From: Isoetes taiwanensis
Taxonomy: Eukaryota; Streptophyta; Lycopodiopsida; Isoetales; Isoetaceae
NCBI GenBank assembly: GCA_021234155.1
Contig: JAJEKV010000023.1
Location: 6,285,945-6,349,944 of the forward strand
Direction: 5' to 3'
Length of the DNA stretch: 64,000 nucleotides
Below, in pieces: positions 11,711 through 23,598 of this stretch. The notes under the pieces are model-generated. The model ran no database searches. It was not told the origin of the DNA and worked only from the letters and a program-made list of their open reading frames with translations. The position numbers and the translations under genes were made by a program. The stretch's first letter is position 1. Each line of letters starts with the position of its first letter.

Positions 11711-12945
11711 GCTAACTACGAAATAGAGCAGTAAACGTTAGAGAAGAATCAAGTTAATAATCTCACCAGAAGCTCTAGGGGAAGAGACTCCATGTATGAT
11801 TACGCTCTGTTTTTCTTACGCAAGTCTCTCATTCTTGAAACATTTCATTGAAGCCCACGGGCTCTCTTCTTCGAGTCATGGGAGTTCTAGGCCCAATGAG
11901 CTTCTTTCTTTGTGGGCGGGAAGGCACGAACATAATGGGAGATCCGAAGATCTCAGAAGGCGATAATAATGACACACTGGCCTATCCACTTCAATCTTGA
12001 AAATCTAAAAAATTGCAATCCAAATTTGCTGAAAACCGCAATGCAAGGCAAGTTCAAAATAACCAAATTGCGTGAACGCCCAAATTAGATGAATGGATCA
12101 AATGGGCGACAAAAAAAAAAATGCAAGGACATGGAGTCGGCAACGGCAATGCGGTGGTCACAGCTAAAAATACCGCGTATCGAAAGGAAACCAGGGGAAA
12201 AATGAACGGATCTAGGCTCACCGCTCCCCGAAATATGAAGGTACTTTTATTTGAATGCAAAAAGAAGGCACCCAGCTTGCCATCGCAGCCTTGGAATGCA
12301 CATCCGATCCATTTTCGCTTCGAACCTATCTAATCTCGGAGGCACACATCCATCCAAAAGAACCGAGCACAAAGAACCGTAGCACAAATCCGAGCTCTAA
12401 ACAAATCTCAAAGACTGAACATCCATTTTTATTTTATTTTTGTCCTTTTCCAAAGCTCTAGCCTATGGCTCGTCATAAAGGGTCATTAATTTCGATGCCA
12501 CCTCATCACATGCCATTGATTACAATCATTTACGTGGCTAAAATTAGACCATTCATGTAGAATCCTCAAATCCAACGGCCCACATCAAAAGCCCCAAATA
12601 AAGGTCCCTGCATCTGGGCCGTCGATCTCGCACATTCGACGGCCCAGAAGGCGACACCTCAATCTGTACCAAAAGGAGGTTGCTTGGGGTGATTCTAGGT
12701 GTCACCATCTGCACCGTCCATCTCAGAGATGGACGGCCGAGATCAATCTCTACCAACATTTGGTACACTTATATAATTGTTATATATCTAAGGGAGCTCA
12801 TGGAATCTAATGGTCCAGACGATGACACATTGCTGCATATAAAAAAAACCAACGACCGAGATCAATATGAATATGTAACACCCCCTATGTGACCACCCCA
12901 ATATCTATATATATAATATAATAGGACAAGTGTTTGTACTATAAA
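11711..12945. other. Intergenic; perfect 11-bp-arm hairpin at 12714-12736
   Basis: No gene is recognised. CCGTCCATCTC and GAGATGGACGG form a perfect short stem with one unpaired base at 12714-12736. Several 'ACGGCC' and 'GACGG' motifs nearby are in both orientations (12620-12740), suggesting the end of a decayed transposable element. Confidence 0.4.
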
Positions 12946-15420
12946 GGACTGCATGATTTCACTAGATTCTCAAAACTCTTGGGAAGATTCCCTTAGATTC
13001 CCAAAGATTCTCTTAAGATTCCTCTAGATTCTCTAAGATCCTATGAAGATTCCCTTAGACTTTACATGATTCCATCAAGATTCCTCTAGATTCTTAAAGA
13101 ATCTATGGAGATTCCCTTGGATTCCCTTAATTTCTCAAAGAGTCTCTCGTGATTCCTATAGATTCCCTTTGATTTTCCAAAGATTCTCTTGAGATTCCCT
13201 TTGATTCCTAAAGATTCTCTTGAGATTTCCATAGATTTTATAAAGATTCCTCTAGATTCTCCAAGATTGCATCAAGATTCCTCTAGATTCTCCACGTATT
13301 TATGAAGATTCCTTTAGATTCCCTGAGATTCCTATGGATTCCCTTTAGATTATCTAAGATCTCTGACGATTCCCCAGATTCTTATAAAATTACCATGAAT
13401 TCCGTAAAATTCTAAGATTCCAAAAAGATTCTTAGTGTTCGATCACGTTGGCTGCAACTACAACGAAATAGTGCCAAAGCACCACTCATTGGAAAGCTCT
13501 CGACGAGAGGAATCCAATGGCCTGGGTCCCACCTTCATCCGACCCCTCTACTGCAAGCTATGTGCCTTTGAAGACGGTTAAACAAAAGGAAGCTTCCTAG
13601 AAAGTCTAATCATAAATGTTTTGCCACCTCATTACCTTTTTATTAATGAGGGTGCCACCTCACCTCCTTTTAAAAAAAAATCAATTTAATATTAAAAAGT
13701 TAATGGCTAGGATTTATGCTCACCTTTTAATCTAACGGCTAAGATCTTTTACACCAAATCTACTTTAAGGGGCCTTCCTTGCACCTTCCTTACAAAAAAT
13801 CAAGGGCTAGGATTTATCCTTGATATTCGTCTAGATTCCCAAAGATTATCCCAAGACTCCTCTAGATTCCCCAAGATTTTATGTGGTTTTATTGAATTCT
13901 CCAAGATTTGATGAAGATTCTCCTAGATTCCTTTAGATTATAGGAAAATTCTCCATGATTCTCCAAGATTCTATCATGATTTCACTAGATTCTCAAAACT
14001 TTTGGGAAGATTCCCTTAGATTCCCAAAGATTCTCTTAAGATTCCTCTAGATTCTCTAAGATCCTATGAAGATTCCCTTAGACTTTACATGATTCCTAAG
14101 ATTCTCTTCCTCTAGATTCTCTAAGATCTCTGACGATTCCCCAGATTCTTATAAAATTACCATGAATTCCGTAAAATTCTAAGATTCCAAAAAGATTCTT
14201 AGTGTTCGATCACGTTGGCTGCAACTACAACGAAATAGTGCCAAAGCACCACTCATTGGAAAGCTCTCGACGAGAGGAATCCAATGGCGTGGGTCCCACC
14301 TTCATCCGACCCCTCTACTGCAAGCTACGTGCCTTTGAAGACGGTTAAACAAAAGGAAGCTTCCTAGAAAGTCTAATCATAAATGTTTTGCCACCTCATT
14401 ATCTTTTTATTAATGAGGGTGCCACCTCACCTCCTTTTAAAAAAAAATCAATTTAATATTAAAAAGTTAATGGCTAGGATTTATGCTCACCTTTTAATCT
14501 AACGGCTAAGATCTTTTACACCAAATCTACTTTAAGGGGCCTTCCTTGCACCTTCCTTACAAAAAATCAAGGGCTAGGATTTATCCTTGATATTCGTCTA
14601 GATTCCCAAAGATTATCCCAAGACTCCTCTAGATTCCCCAAGATTTTATGTGGTTTTATTGAATTCTCCAAGATTTGATGAAGATTCTCCTAGATTCCTT
14701 TAGATTATAGGAAAATTCTCCATGATTCTCCAAGATTCTATCATGATTTCACTAGATTCTCAAAACTTTTGGGAAGATTCCCTTAGATTCCCAAAGATTC
14801 TCTTAAGATTCCTCTAGATTCTCTAAGATCCTATGAAGATTCCCTTAGACTTTACATGATTCCTAAGATTCTCTTCCTCTAGATTCTCTAAGATCTCTGA
14901 CGATTCCCATGAATTCCGTAAAATTCTAAGATTCCAAAAAGATTCTTAGTGTTCGATCACGTTGGCTGCAACTACAACGAAATAGTGCCAACGCACCACT
15001 CATTGGAAAGCTCTCGACGAGAGGAATCCAATGGCGTGGGTCCCACCTTCATCCGACCCCTCTACTGCAAGCTACGTGCCTTTGAAGACGGTTAAACAAA
15101 AGGAAGCTTTCTAGAAAGTCTAATCATAAATGTTTTGCCACCTCATTACCTTTTTATTAATGAGGGTGCCACCTCAGCTCCTTTTAAAAAAAATCAATTT
15201 AATATTAAAAAGTTAATGGCTAGGATTTATGCTCACCTTTTAATCTAACGGCTAAGATCTTTTACACCAAATCTACTTTAAGGGGCCTTCCTTGCACCTT
15301 CCTTACAAAAAATCAAGGGCTAGGATTTATCCTTCCCTTTTCATCCAACGGTCCAGGGATGTGGTGCATGCCCCCATGCATGACCCATGCATGCCTCCAT
15401 GCATGCCCATAAGGAATGGA
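12946..15420 (+). repeat. GATTC-rich repeat element with ~750-bp internal tandem copies (copy A)
   Basis: The region is built from short 'AGATTC(C/T)...' units of roughly 10-25 bp, separated by a conserved ~380-bp unique part. The landmark gttcgatcacgttggctgc occurs at 13437, 14204 and 14951 (periods 767 and 747). The unique part includes tggctaggatttatgctcacc and aacggctaagatcttttaca. The last unit ends in a CATGCATG-rich block (15370-15412). There is no coding capacity. A related copy in the opposite orientation surrounds the gypsy element at 28.3-43.1 kb. Confidence 0.85.
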
Positions 15421-15589
15421 TGGCTCTGATGCTGCCACCTCACTGGCCCCACCTTAAACGGACGACATCCAAGCATGTAAGAATCAAACACATTATATAC
15501 CAAAGTTTTATGATATACCTTTATATATATAACTGATATATATACAAGAACAAAAAAGTTATTATAAAGTGATAAAATGATTATGCAAT

Positions 15590-16910
15590 TGAGAACACTG
15601 GTAGACGATGCCACAGAGTCAACGAGGATGGGGTCCATGCCAAGATGAGGAATGGATGAAGACAGCTGAGTGCAACCTGAAACAAGAACAAAGACTATAT
15701 AAGAAAGCAAGACAACTTACCACAGGCTCCACTACAACATGCACGAATGTGCGATGATGCAAACATGTTTTGAAAGTTAAAATCCAGGCCAAAAAGGGGA
15801 ATGTCGTGTGAACATCATGCAGAATGGATGTATACCAAACAACTCTTCTAGTTCGTAAGGGGTCAACATAGAAAAGGCATCATGATGACTGGACCAAGAA
15901 GACAAGAAGAACTACTTCGAGTCAGGAGGTAGACAAAGGAGGAAGTCAAGACAATAGCAGAGCAAAGATATCTCTCAAGGGATAAAATGGAAAAAAGAGG
16001 AAAGGAACAAATAAAGGGTGAAAAAAGACAAACAAGAGATCAAAATGAAATGGATGGAAAAAAGGATCGAGAATAGAGGAACAGAGCAAAATGAGACAAA
16101 GTAGCCAAGAACACAGAATGCGAATAGCCAAAGGCCCTCAAAGGCACCAACAAAACACTAAGAATCTACGACAAAGAGCGAGCATCAGCCCTCATAAGGG
16201 CATCCATGAGAACCACTGAGAACATGTGACCACATATGGAATAAAATAACAAATAGAGCAACAACAACAAATACCAAGGACTAAAATTCATGAATGTGTA
16301 CCCACATGCATAACAGATCCAAGCGAACTTTCAAACGTAAAAACACCATAATTTAAAACAAAATGATAGGGACCCTGAGACTCAAGAATAATCTAGGGGA
16401 CTGGACAAAGAACCCATTATTGTCAGAGAAAGATGGAGATTGGAATAATGAATCCAAGGGACTTAAAGGGTACTATATGACATTTTTGAAAGAAGCAGAG
16501 TTCAGAAAACAACTCGATGAATAACTTGATGACCAAGCCAGGGCAAACGATAGCCAAATTGATTCTAATGTAGCACTTGCGGGGAGGAACAAAACGATTG
16601 CCAAAAAGGCAAGGCAGAGAGGAGGTAACTGAGAAAATAGGTAGACTATGCAACAGATCAACGAGGATGGAGTCAATGCTAAAATGAGGAATCCATGAAA
16701 AAATGGAGCGCACTTTGAAACAAGAATAAAACTATATAAGAATGCAACACAATTGAAAATAGGAACCACTACAACATGTACCAATGCAAAAATATGCAAC
16801 AAGATTTGGAAATTCAAAATGCAGGCTGAAAAGGGGAATACCATGTGAACATCATGCAGACGAACATCAAACAAACCCTTTTCCACTTGGGTAAAGAAAT
16901 AAAAAATCAC
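15590..16910. repeat. Diverged 1.04-kb direct duplication
   Basis: The segment from 15601 (gtagacgatg, acgaggatggggtc, actatataagaa, ccactacaacatg, gtgaacatcatgcaga) is repeated from 16641 in the same order with many substitutions, a period of 1040 bp. Short ORFs differ between the copies, so the sequence does not look protein-coding. Confidence 0.65.
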
Positions 16911-17099
16911 TCATGGGAGCATGATGAGAAGGAATGCACAGAGCAAGAGAAAAATGACTCTACCCCAATAAGATTGGGGCAAACGAGAACCGCTAGGAGA
17001 ATAGGGCAAAGTAGACCGAATGGAGGAAAGTGCAAATTCGATTGAAGAGGGTAAATCCGGCAATTAAGACCAATAAGAATAAATAAAATGCTAAGCAAG

Positions 17100-18550
17100 G
17101 TGGATGAAATAACTGTAAAATAGTGATCTCACATGCAAAGGCATGTGGATGGAAACTTAAGATAGATAGGGTGAGAAGGAGCATATGCATGCATTGACTG
17201 GCAGAGAAGGTGCTATGCATGCATGGGCATAGGCATGCATGTCCAAGCCAAAGGTGCATGCAAAAGCATGTTAATGTAAACTTGAGATTCACTGGATGTA
17301 AAGTGGCCTCACATGCAAAAACTAAGATAGAAACCTAAGATTAGAGAAGATGCTATGCATGCACGCATGATGCACGTCCAATCTAAAGGTTAGGAGGGCA
17401 AACTAATTAGAAATACAAAGCACACTTTATAAATATTTCTGGAAATACCCTCATTGAAATACAACACCACAATCATATGAAAACTATAGCAAAATGGCTG
17501 TATAATTATACGTTTTGCACGATGAACCATTTTTTGTGATATATAAAACACAATGGTTCAAACTTATGCTATGCACTAAAAAAAAAAAAAACCATGCAAA
17601 ACAATGGTATATCTACAATCCAGCAGCTGCTCAAGCAAGAATTCGAAAGGCCATCACAAGTCCGGCGGAAGCAACACAAATCTGGCAAAAGCAAAAGCGG
17701 CTCACTATGCCAACAAGAAAAATCGCCTCTCCTAAACTTGCAACAGAAGTGCCCAAGCAAAACACTCTTGCAAGCAATATCGACCATTGTAATCACAAAA
17801 ACCGCTGCTCAAGCAGCCTAGACTTTCTGTGCCGTCTCTTTGAAGTCTTCAACCCATGGTGCCAGGAATCCAATAAATTCTTGAAACAAAACAGGGCTTG
17901 GAGGATTTGAACCTCCAGGCCAAGCCGAACTCACCAGAACCCAACAATACAAATCTGCATCAATAAAAGCACAGCAAGATATCACACGCAATCTGCGAGA
18001 CAAGTGAAGGAAGCTGTCTGGCATGCCTGCCTCCGATTGCACATATTCATGCCACAGATTTCCCACATAAGATTCTCATGGACATGCTCCACGCCGCCAG
18101 CGCTGACTCCATTTTCAGAAACTACGAGGCCTGACCCTTTCGGCATGAAAACACAATAAGACCATCATGTCTGCATCCTTCCACTTTTCAAAATTTGCCA
18201 TGTTTGTTTCTTTTTTTGTACCATTGGAATAAAAGCCATCCAAAAACTTAAAATAGAAATAAGACCTCGAAAACAAACATTGGAATAAAAGCCATCCAAA
18301 AACACTTAAAATAGAGATAAGACCTCTAAAACAAACAAGCTGCTCAAATTGCCTCAAATATAATACAATACGATACACAAATCTTAGTTCCAACCATTGC
18401 GAGAATACCCTCTCGAATATGAAACAAATTGTTGCAAGTTTATTGTGTGGAACGTAGTACAAAAAAAACATGTCGAGTGCCTCATAACATGAGGCGCCCC
18501 CTATAGTATTGCTGCAGCAGCTGATGGGATCAGCGCTATCTTCGGCAGGG
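17100..18550. other. Intergenic, CATGCATG-rich then featureless
   Basis: About 17140-17370 holds diverged direct repeats containing atgctatgcatgca and cacatgcaaa. At about 18225-18340 a segment 'ggaataaaagccatccaaaaac...aaatagagataagacctc' occurs twice. No gene is recognised. A tRNA-like 'ggatttgaacctcc' at 17906 is isolated and not part of a cloverleaf I can fold. Confidence 0.4.
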
Positions 18551-18559
18551 AAGCATAAA

Positions 18560-18969
18560 GAGGATCCTGACTCTAGTTTGGCAGTTGACCAGTGCGATTG
18601 GCTACTCCTCTTCCTGCTACTGGTAATCTCAGGTCTGATTTCTTTGTTATATCTGAGGGCCTATTTTTGAAGCTATGATGCAACTGGGGCGTGTGGAAAG
18701 ACAGGAACTTAGCTCCCATAGCATCTGTTTTGGAGAAGAGGCCGGGTAGTTCTTGTTCAGTAACTGGCCCTAGTTGTGTCATTAGAGTCTAGGAAATTAG
18801 TCCTTCTCTCCTGTAGTATCCTATGGAGAAGAAGTTGAGAGAGGATAAAAGAGTACTAGGCTCAGAGTCTGGACTGCTATCCATGGATACGAGAAGTGGT
18901 AGCAGCTCTGGACTCAACTGTATGTATGTAAACGATTTATCTTTTGAATATAATACAGATTCTTGCCTT

Positions 18970-19003
<34 letters not shown>
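18560..19003 (+). mobile_element. Poly(A)-tailed retrosequence 3' end
   Basis: A 33-base A run (18971-19003) follows 'tgtaaacgatttatcttttgaatataatacag'-like sequence with an AATATAATA signal about 20 bases upstream. This is the structure left by a LINE or by LINE-mediated insertion of a transcript. No open reading frame of a reverse transcriptase is visible upstream and I could not define a target duplication, so the left end is approximate. Confidence 0.45.
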
Positions 19004-19004
<1 letters not shown>

Positions 19005-20571
19005 ATGTACATGAGAAAACAAATATGTATATGCAGGGTGTCAAATTGGCTGCGTAGTAATATTTTCCACGATGGCATTGAGATGAGCCCTTAATTAGGC
19101 CTAGACCGGAAGTCGCAGTTACCACTGTGGCATCAAATGCCTTAAAGAAATATTTACCGTAACTAGATATATGATTCCACTAGGGCAAAGGTAGTTCTTT
19201 CACAACAAGATCTACTCCGTTGTTTTGATTCGATTGTTTATAGCATCCACATCCTTATCCAAAGCAAAATCCGATGCTCAAATACCTCTATTAGTGGAAT
19301 CACAGAGAAGAAAATTACATTTTGGATGCTCGAACAAGATTAGACCATCTTCAACTTTCAGACATCAATTGACGCCAGTGAAATCTGGGCCTTAATTGAT
19401 CCCACCAGACCTCTAATGCGGTGTGGAACGTAAAATTTGGGTGGGGCATTTTCTACCCCATCCACCAATCTTTGTGTGTCATGTGGCACAGATTCTTTCC
19501 AAGAATCAGTGATCCTTGCAGGCCATTTTCACTCATTTCTCAATAATCAGTGATTCTTGAAGGTCATTTTGGAGGTATGTTTTCAGTCATTTCAATCCCA
19601 TATTATTCAAATACAGTTATAACATTCAATCACATATTAGACACTATTCATTCAATGAAATATTAGACAGAATTTCACATCCTTTGCATTGAACTCTTCA
19701 AGTCTGTTCAGATACATTGAACATAGCCGAAACATTACATTCAAAACCAGATTCATAGCAGAAACATTGCACAGAATTACGCATCTTGGATCTCTTCTCT
19801 ATCATAAACTTTTGAAATTGTTTCTCAAGTTCAATAGAGGCCGTGAAGGTGCAGACATACTTCAGACTCTCATGCAACAAATAAATCACATTAGGCACTA
19901 AAAAATCTAATAAAAAACAACATGCAAGAAAAATGCTTACCTAGATTAGAATCCAGGTTCAGAAATTCTTCCTACAAGTGGTCAGACTCGTCCTAGGACT
20001 CTAAATGTTGAAGTTGAAGCTGTAGCTGCTGAAAGAACCAAAAAATAAGAGGTCAGAACCAAGAATACCAAAATCTAGTGCAAGAATAAAAGATTCTTAC
20101 TCAAAGAAGGCGCTCCAGTTGAAAAAGCCACGAAAATGTCCAGAAAGACACAAGAAAACAAAGATCCTTCAAAAATTATGAGAATCTGAGGCGCTCTTCT
20201 TCAAAATCACATCAAAAGAAAGAGCAGAATGAGGCGCTTCAGAAAATGTAAACAACGGCCGGATCGATGACGGTTAGAGCTTTGGCGCGACGACGCCATA
20301 GCTGGAGCTCGGCCGGCCAGAGCAAAATTGTGAACATTAAAATTGTGATGTGGCACAGGAAATACCCCACCCTAAATTTCACGTTACATTAATGTCCATC
20401 TGTTGAAAATTCCGGCCTAGAAAATTGGATGACGCACACCCGAATTTGTTCCACGCGAACATTGGTCTATACAGAAATGCAAATGTGCCACCTGTATGAC
20501 CAACGGCAGTTTTAAAGGTATAAAATCCATTTTGTTGGTGTAAAAAAATGTCAGGCAGGAGGAGCTAGGTT
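19004..20571. other. Intergenic, no gene recognised
   Basis: Only short ORFs are present. 'caatgatctttgaaggccatttt'-like sequence is duplicated at about 19510 and 19545. The last 200 bases before the oxidoreductase pseudogene show no clear promoter element. Confidence 0.4.
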
Positions 20572-21663
20572 ATGGCGGATGCTGTAGTTTGCGGAGGAGG
20601 AGTGATCGGAGCTTGCACTGCCTATTTTTTGGCACAGAAGGGAGTGAAAGTTACAATCGTGGAGAAATGCGAGGTGGCGTGTGGAGCATCTGGAAAATCA
20701 GGTGGGTTTTGGCATTAGATTGGTGTGATCAAAGCCCCGTAGGTGATCTTGCAAGGGCCAGTTTCAATTTGCATGAAAAACTTGCCGCAGAGCTTGATGG
20801 GGAGCAACGCTATGGCTATCGCCGTCTCCACACTATGAGTGTAACGGTAGATGAGGCCAATCGAGATCCGCCATTCTTCATTGCCCTCTTGGGTGGATCG
20901 GACCCATCAAAAAAGCTCGTAGCATTGGCAATCCTAAAACAACTGCCAAGCAGTTCATCCGTGTCTCTTCACAAACACAATTGTGGATTTTTCCAGAGAA
21001 AAATATGGTGTGCAAGTGATGCATGGAGAAGTGCAGCAAGTTAGGGTTGATCCTGCACAAGGTAAAGTGGTCGGAGTTGTTGTGGATGGAAATCTTATCG
21101 CAACCAATTTGGTGGTAATAGCTCTGGGTCCGTGGTCTAGTAGGAATATCAAGCTTGTTTCAGATTTTACAACTATTTCTGCACTTAAAGCCCATAGCAT
21201 AGTTCTGCGTCCTTTAGATGAACATGCCATAACGAATCATGCACTCTTTCTGAAATATCGAACAGTGGAAGGAGGAACTATGGATCCAGAGATATACCCG
21301 CGGCCTACTGGAGAGGTCTACATATGTGGAATGTCAGAAAAGGTTGAACTTCCTTTGTCTGCATCTCAAGTTGAACCAAAGAAAGAGCATATTCTTAAGT
21401 TACAACAGATTGCGACCCACGGTTTCAAGTCTTTGCAGGGAGCAACTTTGCGTAATGAGCAAGCTTGCTTTACGCGCCTAACAGAGGATAACCAACCCCT
21501 AATTGGCAAGATTCCAAATGTTGAAGGTGCATATATTGCTACCGCCACACTGTTGGGGAATACTCAATGCCCCGCCTTTGGAGCTTCCCTATCTGAGCTT
21601 ATTGTTGAGGGTGTTTCTAGCCTTGATTTGTCTGTATTTGACCCTGCTAGATTTACAAGATAA
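20572..21663 (+). pseudogene. FAD-dependent (DAO-type) oxidoreductase, intronless frameshifted copy
   Basis: The protein family is the D-amino-acid-oxidase/glycine-oxidase fold of FAD-dependent oxidoreductases, probably the plant TDA3-like branch. From ATG 20572 the frame begins MADAVVCGGGVIGACTAYFL, a Rossmann dinucleotide motif (GGGVIG), then VTIVEK and ACGASGKSGGF, all typical of the FAD-binding end. The frame then breaks near 20710 (one base missing), continues in another frame through WCDQSPVGDLARASF, breaks again near 20880-20960, and resumes to RFTR* at 21663. Near 21535-21590 the family motif around CWGILNAP appears only in a shifted frame, implying a compensating pair of indels. No introns interrupt the copy. 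Together this indicates a processed pseudogene. The exact substrate of the parent enzyme is not known to me. Confidence 0.75.
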
Positions 21664-22306
21664 CAGAGCCAATTTGTTCAATAAAAACTGTAAGTTCAAA
21701 GAACTGTTCCAGCCTTGTACTACGTACACATTATAAAAAGATTTGTAATGGCTACGATGAGACTTGATGCATCATACTTTGACTCAATCTTCTGCATTCA
21801 GCATTTGTGGAGCTTCCATATGGTCAGCCGTATCTTGAAACTCCATAATTGCACAGAAGGCTTTACTTGATATAACTTGATATAATGATTGTCTTACAGT
21901 CATGCATCACCTTTCATCTGGTAATATCAGTGTTGCATATTTCATCGTGTAATTAAGACTGATACATTTGGTGATACTCATAATTTCTGTCAATATAGTT
22001 TCTGTGAATAAGTACAATAATGTCAAGATACAAACGTAATGCTAAGGTCTTATGATGATCAACTTGTACAATGCAAGCCAGTGGCTGAATTGTATGATGC
22101 ATATGATGTTTTACTTCCTGGTGCGTTTAAATTAGTAGTCCATGTCTCATATGGTCATTTGTCTGTGTCTTTCCTGCCTTTTGATACAGTATCAAGCGCA
22201 TTTGTTGCTATCAAGCTGGATGGCCTAACAGTATTGTGTACTTTAATTAAACACTTTTGCATGTGCAGTGCAGTATGGTCTTTACTTGACTGTGTTGGTT
22301 TGACAG

Positions 22307-22848
22307 CTAAGATCACCTCTGTCCATGATGAATTAGCCTTTCAAGCAAAAAAGTCTATTTTCAATTATGTACCAGGTGTAACCCCATTTTTCCTATGCAG
22401 GTCCTTGATAAGGTCACAACCGTGATTACTGGACAAACAATGGTAATGCATACCCTTTTCTTAGTCTATTGTATAGCATGTTTTTGTAATATTTTTCTTA
22501 GATTTGTAATAAATTTAAGGTTTGACACTGTTTGGCATGCATGATCCGTGTGTATGTCCTCGGTTTTTTGTCTCGGTAATTCGATGGGAAGCACATGCAC
22601 GTGTATATGTACTTTTAACTCTTATAACACCATTTTCTACATCACATATTACAGCATTGGTATCCTCCATTATTATGAGTAACACCATGGTTTTATAGAC
22701 TTAAAGCATGCCTTAATCATGTTAAAAGAACGCATTCAAGATTTACTGATTTTTATGCAAGCTTTTTTGGATAACAATGTCTCATTGGAATCATGTAGGT
22801 TGAACAAAAGCAGTTGAAAAAGAGTTAAAAGCGATTCTTGGAGGGGAG
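22307..22848 (+). CDS. Candidate upstream exons of the 23.6-27.4 kb gene
   Basis: Three short coding-like pieces precede the clear exons: 22307 to about 22368 (KITSVHDELAFQAKKSIFNY), 22401-22442 (VLDKVTTVITGQTM, with a GT after it) and about 22811-22848 (AVEKELKAILGGE, followed by GTATGA). The gap between the first two is only about 25-32 bases, too short for a normal plant intron, and the third has no clean acceptor in phase. Either the 5' part of this gene has decayed or it is spliced in a way I cannot resolve. The first exon with a start codon was not found. Confidence 0.4.
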
Positions 22849-23598
22849 GTATGATTTTGTCAAATAGGAACTATGCTACCTATTTTTTATGTTAGGGGAC
22901 AATTGTCCTTATAGACTTCCATTCTATTAGAATCTGACCAATGGGGCTTATTTAGCATAAGAAGATACGCATAACATATTTATAGATGAACAGGTTCTTG
23001 CTGCTGGCCACATTTTTATGGATGCTCACGATTCTATATGCACTATAAATATGTTCGAACATGTTCTCTTCTCCAAGTGTTGTATCTAGTGATGCAACCT
23101 TCCATATTATGGAATCATTTCCTCAAGGTGTAGGTGTCCCAAGTCAATTTTTGGTTATAGCCTGGTCCTGAACCCCTATGGCTACAGAAATGAGGAAAAA
23201 GTCTATAAGACCAAATATTACTGTACAGCTAATCTAGATGTCCTTTTCATCAATGACGTTACTACACCACTCAAAAAGGATTTGTAAGCAATTCATTTGA
23301 GGAGAGCTTGACATTCAAGAGCACTTTTTTGACATTTGCAATGGTCTCCATTGTACCAGGTTATAAACGTATTCTTTAAATTAGCCTTGTTAGTGTGATA
23401 ATGTGCCAGTATTGCAATGGAAGCTACCTTTGTGTCACAACAAACACAATTCACAGTCAGACCTTATTAACTCTAAGTTGCTGGCTTTTTGCCATCACTT
23501 TCTTTTGCCAGATTTTATTGGTGGCCTACATATTTAACAAGTTCTACTAATGCATACGGGAACCATTTAGAAACTAATTAAAACATTTTAATTTTTAG

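Noticed and set aside
12946-15340. CRISPR array from the short GATTC repeats
   Set aside because: Units vary in length and sequence without constant repeats and unique spacers, and this is plant nuclear DNA.
18971-19003. Poly(A) run as an assembly artefact
   Set aside because: An upstream AATATAATA signal fits a retroposition tail; artefact cannot be excluded but is less likely.
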